Below are positions 17,801-26,111 of a stretch of DNA of 64,000 nt, one piece after another; position 1 is the stretch's first letter, and each line of letters starts with the position of its first letter. Below the pieces are notes generated by a model. That model was not told the origin of the DNA. It was given only the letters and a program-made list of their open reading frames with translations, and did no database searches. Made by a program: the position numbers and the translations under genes. Origin of the DNA: Chitinophagaceae bacterium (GTDB taxonomy: Bacteria > Bacteroidota > Bacteroidia > Chitinophagales > Chitinophagaceae); assembly GCA_016708765.1 (NCBI GenBank), contig JADJFD010000001.1, positions 124,001-188,000 of the forward strand, given 5' to 3'.

Positions 17801-17896
17801 ATGCCTAAAAAGACTACTGAACCCAAGAAGAATAAGCCTACTAAAAAGAAAAGCTCTGCACAGAAGAAAGCGAATCCAAAGAAAAAATTACGGTAA
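17801..17896 (+). CDS. Lys-rich 31-residue basic peptide
   Basis: ATG at 17801 opens a 31-codon frame in which about half the residues are Lys (MPKKTTEPKKNKPTKKKSSA...), with no hydrophobic segment. A good terminator follows 16 bp after the stop, supporting a real short gene. Bacteroidota often carry such short basic peptides resembling histone-H1 tails, and nucleic-acid binding is a guess from charge alone. Confidence 0.5.
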   Translation: MPKKTTEPKKNKPTKKKSSAQKKANPKKKLR

Positions 17897-17911
17897 TGTA
17901 ATTACACAGAG

Positions 17912-17941
17912 AGCCCGGTGCATAGCGCCGGGCTTCTTTTT
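17912..17941 (+). terminator. Rho-independent terminator after the Lys-rich peptide gene
   Basis: A strong GC stem (AGCCCGG / CCGGGCT around TGCATAGCG) followed by CTTTTT. Confidence 0.85.
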
Positions 17942-17972
17942 ACCCGTTGTTGATGTTTTGAATTGCAACAAC

Positions 17973-18098
17973 CATTGCGAGGCCGTTAGTGATGTTTTAA
18001 TGGGAGTGGGATGCTGAAAGACCGAAGCAATCTGCACACTCAGGTTATTACACCAACTACGGTGTGTAGTTTTTTGTTTAACTCTTGCAAAGGTGGAA
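17973..18098 (-). repeat. Mosaic 3' repeat (R + P modules), copy 1
   Basis: The + strand runs from CATTGCGAGGCCGTTAGTGA through GGGAGTGGGATGCTGAAAG and CGAAGCAATCTG, then a variable patch, then ACACCAACTACGGTGTGTAG and a diverged P core. It ends directly at the stop codon of the gene at 18104. It is closely similar to 18606-18733, 21054-21150 and 21635-21762. Confidence 0.85.
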
Positions 18099-18103
18099 AA
18101 AAC

Positions 18104-18511
18104 TCAGATATCACTTCCACCGCCTTCTGCTACAACTGATAGTTCAATCTTTCTGGCTTTATTCTCTTCGTTTATGATAGTAATGGTATAGATGCTTTTA
18201 CTATCGCTTTGAATTTGAATATTTGAACCCGTTGTATGTCCGCTCGATAAAAATTCATTGCTGCGACGAATCTCGTATTTGAACTTTCCGCTATTGGTTT
18301 GTTTGATCTGCAAATTGCTGAATTGCTTGCCGGAAATTGACCAGCTATTTTTATCACTACTATCTTCAGGTTTGACAGGCTGGATCGTCGCAGTAATTTT
18401 TGCCTTTCCGTTTGCATCTAGCTTTATACTTTTTTGAGCAAAAGCACCGTTTGCCGAAAATGTAACGATGGCGATTGTTAGAGCTAATAATTGAATTGTG
18501 CGTTTTTTCAT
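18104..18511 (-). CDS. Secreted beta-rich hypothetical protein
   Basis: 135 residues with a clear signal peptide (MKKRTIQLLALTIAIVTFSA NGAFAQ). The mature part is rich in short alternating strands (SIKLDANGKAKITATI, FKYEIRRSNEFLSSG, IYTITIINEENKARKIELSV) and has no Cys, which suggests a small periplasmic beta-sandwich. No family is recognised. The repeat copy directly after its stop is the most notable context. Confidence 0.7.
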   Translation of the reverse strand: MKKRTIQLLALTIAIVTFSANGAFAQKSIKLDANGKAKITATIQPVKPEDSSDKNSWSISGKQFSNLQIKQTNSGKFKYEIRRSNEFLSSGHTTGSNIQIQSDSKSIYTITIINEENKARKIELSVVAEGGGSDI

Positions 18512-18605
18512 TATTAAAGTTTTGATGAATTGTAGTACACAATTTCCATATTATACTGCTTTGTGTTATAACACTTAAGTGTGATTTTTCTTTTCCAGCT
18601 GGGAG

Positions 18606-18733
18606 CATTACGAGACCTTTAGTGTTGCTTTAATGGGAGTCGGGTGCTGAAAGGCTGAAGCAATTTGCTTATTCAGGTTCTTACACCAACTACTGCGTGT
18701 AGTTTTTTGTACAACACTTGCCAAGGCGGAAAA
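18606..18733 (-). repeat. Mosaic 3' repeat (R + P modules), copy 2
   Basis: Same module order as copy 1, somewhat diverged in R (ATTACGAGACCTTTAGTGTT) but with a well-kept end: ACACTTGCCAAGGCGG directly before the stop codon of the gene at 18740. Confidence 0.85.
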
Positions 18734-18739
18734 CTGAGG

Positions 18740-19276
18740 TTACTCCAGTACTGGAATTTTACCATTTGGATAGGTAAAAAAAATGAGTTTTATGGTAGGC
18801 CTTTTCATAAACCAATCAATTTTTAGCCAAAGCTTAACTACCGACTCATGATTCTTTTTACCAATTTCAGAAAAATCCATGTACCATTTTTTTTCATCTT
18901 TGAATTCTTCAAGAGTATGAGTACTTTTAAAAATTTCTTTTAGTATATCACCAAGTTGATAGTAATATGCTTTAAAATCATCAATCGAACCTGAAAAAGA
19001 AAAAGGTCCGGAAAAGGTAATTGTCAATGACTGTTGTTTATCCTCTTCAATTTCGAATATGATAAGACCATCCCCCATTTCCATATTTACATCATAATGC
19101 TCCTCTTCGGTATAAAGTGTGTCCTTAATAGCAAGCTTCTTTGTGAAATCAGGCAATGATGTTTTAATCCTGATAAGTTTTTCTTTAACACCTTTTTCCG
19201 ATCCTATTTTTGGCCGTTCCTGAGCATTGGTAAAATAAACTGATGCTAAAAAAAGCAACAGCAACATTTTTTTCAT
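18740..19276 (-). CDS. Secreted hypothetical protein
   Basis: 178 residues. Signal peptide MKKMLLLLFLASVYFTNAQ. The mature protein has LIIFEIEEDKQQSLTITFSG, DDFKAYYYQLGDILKEIFKS and WYMDFSEIGKKNHESVVKLW, an alpha/beta pattern without recognisable motif. It may be a lineage-specific extracytoplasmic protein. Its 3' end abuts a repeat copy, as for its downstream neighbour. Confidence 0.7.
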   Translation of the reverse strand: MKKMLLLLFLASVYFTNAQERPKIGSEKGVKEKLIRIKTSLPDFTKKLAIKDTLYTEEEHYDVNMEMGDGLIIFEIEEDKQQSLTITFSGPFSFSGSIDDFKAYYYQLGDILKEIFKSTHTLEEFKDEKKWYMDFSEIGKKNHESVVKLWLKIDWFMKRPTIKLIFFTYPNGKIPVLE

Positions 19277-19377
19277 AATGCAATAATTTGTTTTGGGAAA
19301 ATAATAAAAAAAATTAATACTTAACTATGTAACTGTTTATATTTTTGAAAGGTTAACCATAGGGGTTATTTCCCAAT

Positions 19378-19568
19378 ACGAGTGTCAGAAGGCTTTGTGT
19401 ATTGGGGCTGTGGCACTCGTCGTATTACGGAGTTGCATTGAAGATTATCGCCGAGTTCACTCCACACACAAAAGCCGGGTTGTGAGACATCGGCTAAGAA
19501 TTGGTAAAGTTGGAAGACTCGGCGGGAAAAAAAGTTTTTTATTGAACACTTGCCCAGGCGAAAAACTT
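19378..19568 (-). repeat. Intergenic repeat S, copy B, joined to a P-module end
   Basis: From TACGAGTGTCAGAAGGC (19378) to ACTCGGCGGG (about 19526) this matches 23141-23293. It contains complementary blocks CGCCGAGT and ACTCGGCG that can pair. It is followed by TTTTTTATTGAACACTTGCC, a P-module end, which reaches to 11 bp before the stop codon at 19580. Confidence 0.8.
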
Positions 19569-19579
19569 TCATTTCTTTC

Positions 19580-20896
19580 TTACTGCAACACCCAACCCGT
19601 GCCGTCACATTTGTAACATTCCTTCCAAACTGTATTCGTTGTAGTTCTTGTAGATTTAGTTTCGATGCCGCTAAAATACCCAAACGGAAGTTCTTTTGTT
19701 CTTGTTGTGGAAGTGGTCACCCGTTCGCCGCCTTCGCCCCCGCATTGTGTGCATCGGTGAAATTGCTTATCATGTTTCTTATATCTTTCATACTCTTCAA
19801 ACGGAAGGGTCATAACAAAATCATGGGCGGATAGTTTACCAGGTTTTGTAACGGTCACCGTTTTTATTCTGCAGTCAATAGCCGTTAACCGTACAATGAA
19901 GGGTATACCATTGCTGGTAGTAATCATCGTAATACCCAACTGGTATTTATATTTTTGATCCTCAGAAATTGTACTGCAACCGGTTAGTATTTTATCGGTT
20001 TGTATTTTCTTCTGCTGCTCCATAACAGGGTCACCCTGCACTTTTCTTCGCTCTGCTTCGTAATAGTTATCAACCTCCTTTTTGGCCCACTCCTTAATTG
20101 CACTTTGTTTGTCTGTGGGTAATTTTTTGTTCATTGCTGCGTAGTCCATAAAATCCGGTACTCCCACAAGCATCTGAAAAGCTGCTTCCGAATTTGTATT
20201 CGCCAGTTCTGCCAAAATATCCTGAAACCAGCCGGTAATTTTGTTCCTGTCAAAGCCTTCTATTTCTAAAGCATATCCCCATCGACTGGCGGCATTGGCA
20301 GCAAAAGCAGGTTTTGACAGCAGGGGTTTATACAGTGCCTCCAGCGAATCAACCGATTGCTGTTCGGTATTGAAAATGCTTTTTGAAAAATCTAACACCA
20401 CCTTTACACCAAACGGTTTACTGATCGTAGTTATCCAGATCCTTAAATAATCGACTGAATTTGGCCCACTGGCTTTTTTATATTTTAAAAGGTTCAGCAG
20501 ACTATCACTCTTTACCTTTATGCTTTTTACCACTTCTTCACCAGCATCTTTAGGAGCTTCGAAGAAAATACCCTCCCATCTCCAAGTTGTTGTTTGCCTC
20601 GCTCTGTCGGTGCTGATTTTTTCTAAAGTAGATTTAAAACTGCCAAAAGAAAAGGGTGCCTGGTAGGAGGCGGTCCCTAAAAGATCTGTTTCCTGTAGTT
20701 CCTTCATCAGGAAAGCTGGTCCTTTTTTCGGATCTTCTGCTACCTGGATCATTTTTATTACCGGAAAAAGAAAATTATAGGTCGCACTGTCCAATGCTGC
20801 TGTTTTCCCGGCGTTTACACTCTTCTGACCTGCAGGCACTTTTTGAGCAAAACAAGGAGTAGTAAACAGCAGTAATAATAGGGCACATAATTTCAT
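19580..20896 (-). CDS. Secreted protein with C-terminal DnaJ-type CxxCxG zinc motif
   Basis: From ATG 20896 the protein has 438 residues, starting with a signal peptide (MKLCALLLLLFTTPCFAQ). The frame is open back to 20953, but that part lacks a signal and is less likely. The bulk is helical, with two segments describing repeats of the type RIWITTISKPFGVKVVLDFS. The last ~60 residues have CTQCGGEGG and CYKCDGTGW, the CxxCxGxG knuckle of DnaJ-type zinc fingers, here in an exported protein, which is unusual. No enzyme motif is seen. A fused S/P repeat follows the stop. Confidence 0.7.
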   Translation of the reverse strand: MKLCALLLLLFTTPCFAQKVPAGQKSVNAGKTAALDSATYNFLFPVIKMIQVAEDPKKGPAFLMKELQETDLLGTASYQAPFSFGSFKSTLEKISTDRARQTTTWRWEGIFFEAPKDAGEEVVKSIKVKSDSLLNLLKYKKASGPNSVDYLRIWITTISKPFGVKVVLDFSKSIFNTEQQSVDSLEALYKPLLSKPAFAANAASRWGYALEIEGFDRNKITGWFQDILAELANTNSEAAFQMLVGVPDFMDYAAMNKKLPTDKQSAIKEWAKKEVDNYYEAERRKVQGDPVMEQQKKIQTDKILTGCSTISEDQKYKYQLGITMITTSNGIPFIVRLTAIDCRIKTVTVTKPGKLSAHDFVMTLPFEEYERYKKHDKQFHRCTQCGGEGGERVTTSTTRTKELPFGYFSGIETKSTRTTTNTVWKECYKCDGTGWVLQ

Positions 20897-21053
20897 AAAA
20901 AATATTTTAGTAAAATTGTAATTTTTTTTATAAAAAGAAATACCCTCTGCCACTTATTTTTTAGGTTTATATAACTGTACGAACGGGTACAGGACTTCCT
21001 TCTCTTGACGAATTATGCATTGACACTCGTAACGAAGAACCACAACTAAGGAT

Positions 21054-21150
21054 CGTCATTGCGAGGCCGTTAGTGATGTTTTAATGGGAGTGGGATGCTG
21101 AAAGGCCGAAGCAATCTGTTCAATCAGGTTCTTACACCACGGCGTAAAAG
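21054..21150 (-). repeat. Mosaic 3' repeat (R module), copy 3
   Basis: CGTCATTGCGAGGCCGTTAG to CGAAGCAATCTG, then TCAGGTTCTTACACCACGGC. The P core is mostly missing. It ends 2 bp before the stop of the GIY-YIG gene. The flank further left (CCACAACTAAGGAT) is shared with copy 4. Confidence 0.85.
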
Positions 21151-21152
21151 TT

Positions 21153-21446
21153 TTACCTGAACCGTGTTTCTTCATATAAATCTTTCCATTCAGGATTCAT
21201 ACTATTAATTAATATTTCTTTCTTTTTTCTACTGCCGCCTTTTATTCTTTTCTCTTCGGCTATTGCTTCATTTATAGTGTCGAACCATTTGTAGTAAACA
21301 AGTTTTACGCAATTGTATTTTGCGGTGAAACTTTTTGGGTTTTCTTTTTCTTTGTGTTGTGCTACTCTGGCAGGCAAGTTAGCTGTTACACCAGTGTATA
21401 ATGTGGTGTTATTGATGTTGCACATGATGTAGACGTGGCCGCCCAT
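21153..21446 (-). CDS. GIY-YIG nuclease-family protein
   Basis: 97 residues. VYIMCNINNTTLYTGVTANL holds the GIY-YIG-like YI...YTG core, followed by RVAQHKEKENPKSFTAKYNC, LVYYKWFDTINEAIAEEK (with the conserved Glu) and RIKGGSRKKKEIL. This is the small stand-alone UPF0213/YhbQ-like branch common in Bacteroidota, often several per genome. It is a putative endonuclease; its target is unknown. It lies within the repeat-rich tract, and a mobility or repair role would be inference. Confidence 0.85.
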   Translation of the reverse strand: MGGHVYIMCNINNTTLYTGVTANLPARVAQHKEKENPKSFTAKYNCVKLVYYKWFDTINEAIAEEKRIKGGSRKKKEILINSMNPEWKDLYEETRFR

Positions 21447-21767
21447 TAGTAGTTATTGTGTATGCAATTTAATTGATTTGAGGTTGTGCTAATGAGATTG
21501 CTTCGGCGAATTGGCGATGCTTTGAATTTGAAGGGTGTTGCTCGCCTCGCAATGACGAACCTCGGCCAAATGATGAACCTTTGCAATTGATGAGTTATGC
21601 ATTGACCTCGCAATGATGGACCACAACTAAGGATCGTCATTGCGAGGCCGTTAGTGATGTTTTAATGGGAGTGGGGTGCTGAAAGGCCGAAGCAATCTGC
21701 ACATTCAGGTTCTTATAGCAACCAAAGCAGGTAGTTTTTGTTGAACACTTGACATGGTGGGAACTAA
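21447..21767 (-). repeat. Repeat cluster with mosaic 3' repeat copy 4 and remnants
   Basis: 21635-21762 is a well-kept R + P copy, ending ACACTTGACATGGTGGGA just before the stop at 21768. 21485-21630 has shorter remnants: ATTGCTTCGGCGAATTGGCG, CTCGCAATGACG and CTCGCAATGATGG, in the opposite orientation to the copies. No gene is seen in this stretch. Confidence 0.75.
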
Positions 21768-22001
21768 CTATACTTCATTTGCAGAAAGTGATTCGGAGTT
21801 TTTAATTTTTATAAACCAGCTACAAATAACAACAGCAATTGAATATGAAATTGAATAACCAGGAGCTGTTGAACCGCCGACAACAATAAATGTGACAAAA
21901 ATTCCTGCAATTGTTATCAGGTTTAAAATTGATTTTGTTATCAACGTAGTTAGTGGTTTACTTATTAGAAAATAGAATAGCAGGTAATAAACCAGCAACA
22001 T
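21768..22001 (-). CDS. Small hydrophobic membrane protein
   Basis: 77 residues with about three hydrophobic segments (LLVYYLLFYFLISK, ILNLITIAGIFVTFIVVGG, YSIAVVICSWFI) and a charged C-terminal tail. The frame is open some 50 bases upstream without an ATG, so the start may lie further out or have been lost by an indel. No family is recognised. A mosaic repeat follows the stop. Confidence 0.45.
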   Translation of the reverse strand: MLLVYYLLFYFLISKPLTTLITKSILNLITIAGIFVTFIVVGGSTAPGYSISYSIAVVICSWFIKIKNSESLSANEV

Positions 22002-22191
22002 TGGTATTGAGAAAATAAACCCGATGATTAAAAAAGAGGATAAGCTTCCAGTAGAAAGAACACAGAAGTGTCATTCGAAAGAAAAAAACTCATAAATTGA
22101 CACAACAACCGGGCCTACTGCCAATGTTAGTAGCCAATGCTTTACTGGGTAAAAAGTGTCCATAAATTGTAGTAAAGATAGTTTTTATTGC

Positions 22192-22340
22192 ATGTGGTTG
22201 GTGGAAGAAAAACCAACCACGGCGTGTAGTTTTTTGTTGAACACCTACCAAGGCGGAGTCTTTAAATTTATGTGGTTGGTGGAAGAAAACACCAACCACG
22301 GCGTGTAGTTTTTTGTTGAACACCTGCCAAGGTGGAAAAA
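22192..22340 (-). repeat. Tandem pair of P/Q hairpin repeats
   Basis: Two units of about 65-67 bp with a 13-bp spacer. Each reads on the minus strand CC[A/G]CCTTGG[T/C]AGGTGTTCAA, then ACAAAAAACTACACGCCG, then a hairpin with arms GTGGTTGG and CCAACCAC (10 bp with CACC in the second unit). They follow the degraded CoiA-like gene. Translations of this stretch are repeat-derived and not genes. Confidence 0.85.
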
Positions 22341-22379
22341 AGGCAAACTAATGAGAACGGGGTGTGATGGCCGGTTTTT

Positions 22380-23055
22380 TTATTGCTTAATTGCTGATAA
22401 TAATTGGCCACTAATTGCAGTCTTAATAAAGTCTTGCCGTGATAGTTGCACAAGGATTCTTGGTTTTCCCTCTTTTTTTGGGATTAAACAAAATAAATCA
22501 TTTCTTATATCTTTTCTATCAGGGAGTGGTTCATTTCCTTTGAAATCAAACATAACATTTACTGAACTATCCAGCCAGGCTACCGGCAAACATACTTCCG
22601 GGGCATCGATAGAGAAAATTCTGGGGTCCTATTCTTCGGAATTGGATTTTAAGAAATCTGGAATAATCTTTTTTTAGGCGTGATCCATCAACAACCCAAA
22701 ACATTGTCATATAAAATTTTTCACGACTGAGACGTTCTTGCGAACTGATTGGCGAGTGTTGAAATTCTATTACAAGTCCATTCTTAGTTCTGATATCAGC
22801 GATATGTTTTTCGTTGGTATTTTTATCGAGAAGTAAAACTTCTTGCCAATCTTGCGAAAAATTATTTTTCCATGAGCGATGCCATTCACTTTCTGGCTCC
22901 CACCAAGGATCACAGTTACGAATCGCTTTATGCGACCAGTGGTTAATTTTACGATCGCCACATTTTGCAATTAATTCTGAATTGCAACTTGGACATATTC
23001 CTTTAGCTCCTTTTGTAGCTTCAGTTTTGATCCCATTAATAATTGCGAATTTCAT
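22380..23055 (-). pseudogene. Competence CoiA-like nuclease, frame-broken
   Basis: From ATG 23055: KGICPSCNSELIAKCGDRKI with a CxxC, then NHWSHK and the nuclease-like block SEWHRSWKNNF, ADIRTKNGLVIEFQHSPIS, a PD-(D/E)XK pattern in which D and ExQ could be catalytic. This is the CoiA/YcjD-like arrangement seen in many Bacteroidota. Near 22680-22690 the frame shifts at an A run, and the continuing frame (IFSIDAPEVCLPVAWLDSS ... to 22380) also has one in-frame TAG. The gene therefore appears degraded, or two errors are present. It stands at the edge of the repeat tract. Confidence 0.6.
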
Positions 23056-23140
23056 TTTTTCTCAAATATAAGAAAGACTCTTGTTGGTTACTTTGTATTT
23101 GCTCATCTTTGTTTATGTAGCACAAAAGTGCTTATTCGCA

Positions 23141-23293
23141 TACGAGTGTCAGATGGCTTTGTGTGCTGGTTTTGTGGCACTCGTCGCATTGCGAAGCTGT
23201 TATCGTTTAATGCCGAGTCCACTCTGCACACAATTGCTTGACTGTGAGACTTCGGCTATGAAGTTGAAAGGTTGTACGATTCGGCAGGGAAGA
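23141..23293 (-). repeat. Intergenic repeat S, copy C
   Basis: TACGAGTGTCAGATGGC to ATTCGGCAGGGAA, matching copy B almost throughout. It lies upstream of the start of the CoiA-like gene and 70 bp before the next plus-strand gene, so unlike copies A and B it is not directly downstream of a stop. Confidence 0.8.
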
Positions 23294-23364
23294 AATCTAA
23301 AAAATGAAATTTTTAATTTGTAATTTTATTGTAACGCCATCTATTAACCACCAAAATTAATGTC

Positions 23365-24305
23365 ATGGAAAATATTTCCGAATCACAACCACCTGATGAA
23401 AAAATAAAATTTTTATGGGAAGAATTAGTAAAGATGGAAGAAAGGCAAAATGCACTTTCTGGATTAATAGATGCGGCAACGCCAAAAGTAACTTCCATTG
23501 AATCACACTTTAATGACTTTTCTCTAAATCAGATCCTTCAATTAAATCAAAGGCAGAAACAATAATTGAAAACTATTCAAATAGTGAACAATTTTTAAAG
23601 TCTGCGCAAGAAATAAAAAAAGAGATAGAAGAATTCAAAGAATTTATAAATGGAAATGAAACTGTTGAAAAGCCAGGGTTTAAAAGAGATTTAGAAGCTC
23701 TATTTAATACCAACAAAAAAGTAAATGAAGATTTACAAGTTAGATGGGAGACATCTTATCAAACATTGTTTACTAAAATTGACGGCTTAATATCAGGGGC
23801 AACAACATTAGGATTAGCTACCTCATATCAAGAACAAAAGAAAAGTTATAAAACCCCTGTAATACTTTGGTCAATAGTTTTTATCGGAGCAGTGATTTTT
23901 ATGATGATAATTGGGATACAATTTTATAAAACAAATGGAGCAACGGTGAAAGATTTGGCAGATGCCTTTAAACTTATACTGGCAAGGTTACCATTCTTTA
24001 TTCCTGCAATATGGCTTGCTTATTTTGCATCCCGACAACAAAGTAAATATCAGCGACTGCAGCAAGAATACATTTATAAAGAAACATTAGCAAAATCCTA
24101 TGAATCATACAAAAAGGAAATTATGCTTCTTCAAGATGGGGAACATAAAGCAGAATTACAACAAAAATTGATGGCTTCACTGGTTGAAATGTGTGGCGAA
24201 AATCCGAGTAGGACCTTAGAACATAAATCTCATAATGAAAGATTTTCATTTATAAAACCACTTTGGTCTAAATCAAAAAAGGCTGATGGTTCAGTAGAAG
24301 CTTAA
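23365..24305 (+). CDS. Coiled-coil membrane protein, frame interrupted at a T4 run
   Basis: The first frame (ATG 23365) gives 66 residues and stops at 23565. The downstream frame continues the same protein (SKSDPSIKSKAETIIENYSN ... to 24305) if one T is added to the TTTT at 23518-23521. The whole is about 313 residues: a helical, coiled-coil N-terminal half (EFLKSAQEIKKEIEEF-type heptads), then two transmembrane helices near residues 165-185 and 205-222, then a helical tail. No family is recognised; the topology resembles bacterial membrane proteins with a cytosolic coiled coil. A terminator follows. Confidence 0.6.
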
Positions 24306-24314
24306 TCGAAAGAT

Positions 24315-24341
24315 GCCCCTGAATTATCAAGGGTTTTTTTT
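24315..24341 (+). terminator. Terminator after the coiled-coil membrane protein gene
   Basis: Arms CCCCT and AGGG around an A/T loop, then eight T's. The stem is short but the T tract is clear. Confidence 0.55.
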
Positions 24342-24420
24342 GTATTTGCTCATCCTTGTTACTACAGTACAAGAGTGCGACGCAACAGACGATGATAGTA
24401 GTACAGGTGCTGGGCTAAAA

Positions 24421-24487
24421 ACAGATTGCTTCGTCGCCCACAAAAATCATGAAATTAATTAAGTCGTGCCGGGCTCCTCGCAATGAC
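24421..24487 (+). repeat. R-type repeat remnant in plus orientation
   Basis: CAGATTGCTTCGTCG ... CTCGCAATGACGG, the reverse-orientation counterpart of the R modules at 17973-21762. It follows the plus-strand gene ending at 24305 and lies just before prfC. Confidence 0.65.
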
Positions 24488-24524
24488 GGTTTTCCCTCTC
24501 AGGCCTTACCTTTGCACCCCATTT

Positions 24525-26111
24525 ATGAAATACACCAACGAAATAGCAAGGCGGAAGACATTTGCCATTATCAGTCACCCGGATGCGGGAAAGACGACAC
24601 TGACGGAAAAGTTTCTGCTGTTTGGCGGCGCTATACAAGTGGCCGGTGCGGTAAAGAGCAATAAGATAAAGAAACATGCTACCAGCGACTTTATGGAGAT
24701 TGAACGGCAAAGAGGTATATCGGTGGCTACGTCGGTTATGAGTTTTGAATACAACGATATTCTCATCAACCTGCTGGATACTCCCGGTCACAAGGATTTT
24801 GCAGAAGATACTTACCGTACCCTTACGGCCGTGGATAGTGTGATACTGGTGGTGGACAGTGTGAACGGAGTAGAGGCGCAGACCCGCCGCCTGATGGAAG
24901 TGTGCCGGATGCGGGATACACCGGTAATCGTTTTCATAAATAAAATGGACCGTGATGGTAAGAACCGTTTTGACCTGTTGGAGGAAATAGAAAAAGAACT
25001 AAGCATACACCTGCACCCGATGACATGGCCTATTAACAGCGGCCGAGAATTTAAAGGAGTGTATAACCTGCATGATAAAGACCTGTTGTTGTTTGCTGCG
25101 GGTACCAAAGCGGCGGATGAAAATGTAATTTCCGTTACTGACTTGGCAGATGCGATTGTAGATAAGAAGCTGGGCGATGCGGATGCTAAAACATTGCGGG
25201 ATGATGTGGAATTGGTGGATGGTGTACATGGCGAACTGAATGTGGATGATTACCTGGCGGGAAAAGTGGCGCCGGTTTTCTTTGGCTCGGCCATTAATAA
25301 TTTTGGGGTAAAGGAAATGCTGGATACATTTATTAAAATAGCACCTACACCGCGGAGCAGGGAAACAACGGTTCGCCCCGTGAATGTGGAAGAGGATAAG
25401 ATGAGTGGTTTTGTTTTTAAGATTCATGCTAACCTTGATCCGAAGCATAGGGATCGTATCGCTTTCTTTAGGGTTTGCTCAGGTAAGTTTGAACGCAACA
25501 AATACTTCCATCATGTTCGCTTAAATAAGGATGTTCGTTTTAGTGCCCCGTATAGTTTTATGGCTCGGGAAAAAAGTGTGATTGAGGATGCGTATGCCGG
25601 TGATGTGGTGGGATTGTTTGACACTGGTAACTTTAAAATTGGTGATACATTAACAGAAGGTGAGGATTTTTTCTTTACAGGTATCCCTTCTTTTTCGCCT
25701 GAAATTTTTAAAGAGGTATCTAATAAAGACCCGCTGAAAACCAAACAGTTGGAGAAAGGATTAAATCAGCTTACGGATGAAGGTGTGGCGCAATTGTTTA
25801 CCCAGTTTGGTGGTAATAAAAAAATCATCGGTTGTGTGGGTGAGCTGCAGTTTGAAGTGATACAATACTGTTTGCTGCATGAATATGGTGCGTCGGTTGT
25901 GTTTAATTCGTTACCATTTTATAAGGCTTGCTGGTTAACATCGAAGGATGCAAAGAAGCTGTTGGAGTTCTCTCGTTTTAAGCAAGCAAATATTGGTGAG
26001 GATAAGGATGGCCACATGATTTACCTGGCGCAGAGTGAGTGGTTTTTGAATACGGAGATTAGTAATAATCCGGATATTGAGTTTCATTTTACGAGTGAGA
26101 TACATAAATAG
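24525..26111 (+). CDS. prfC: Peptide chain release factor 3
   Basis: From ATG 24525 the protein has 528 residues. The GTPase domain carries AIISHPDAGKTTLTEKFL (G1), IERQRGISVATSVM (G2 region), LLDTPGHKDFAEDTYR (G3), FINKMDRDGKNRF (G4), then domain II and the RF3 C-terminal part (LQFEVIQYCLLHEYGASVVF). RF3 recycles RF1/RF2 from terminated ribosomes using GTP. The frame is open 14 codons upstream (to 24483), but that includes a repeat remnant, so the later Met is preferred. Base composition is noticeably more GC-rich than in the neighbours, as expected for a well-expressed gene. Confidence 0.95.
   Translation: MKYTNEIARRKTFAIISHPDAGKTTLTEKFLLFGGAIQVAGAVKSNKIKKHATSDFMEIERQRGISVATSVMSFEYNDILINLLDTPGHKDFAEDTYRTLTAVDSVILVVDSVNGVEAQTRRLMEVCRMRDTPVIVFINKMDRDGKNRFDLLEEIEKELSIHLHPMTWPINSGREFKGVYNLHDKDLLLFAAGTKAADENVISVTDLADAIVDKKLGDADAKTLRDDVELVDGVHGELNVDDYLAGKVAPVFFGSAINNFGVKEMLDTFIKIAPTPRSRETTVRPVNVEEDKMSGFVFKIHANLDPKHRDRIAFFRVCSGKFERNKYFHHVRLNKDVRFSAPYSFMAREKSVIEDAYAGDVVGLFDTGNFKIGDTLTEGEDFFFTGIPSFSPEIFKEVSNKDPLKTKQLEKGLNQLTDEGVAQLFTQFGGNKKIIGCVGELQFEVIQYCLLHEYGASVVFNSLPFYKACWLTSKDAKKLLEFSRFKQANIGEDKDGHMIYLAQSEWFLNTEISNNPDIEFHFTSEIHK

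Noticed and set aside
22090..22453. Two overlapping minus-strand reading frames of 61-77 codons
   Set aside because: They are translations of the tandem P/Q repeats and contain the same peptide twice (VQQKTTRRGW).
15758..24487. Integron cassette array (GTTGAAC in the repeats resembles an attC core GTTRRRY)
   Set aside because: No integron integrase is in the window, a matching second core site is lacking in the repeats, and the repeats are mosaics rather than one folded attC-like unit.
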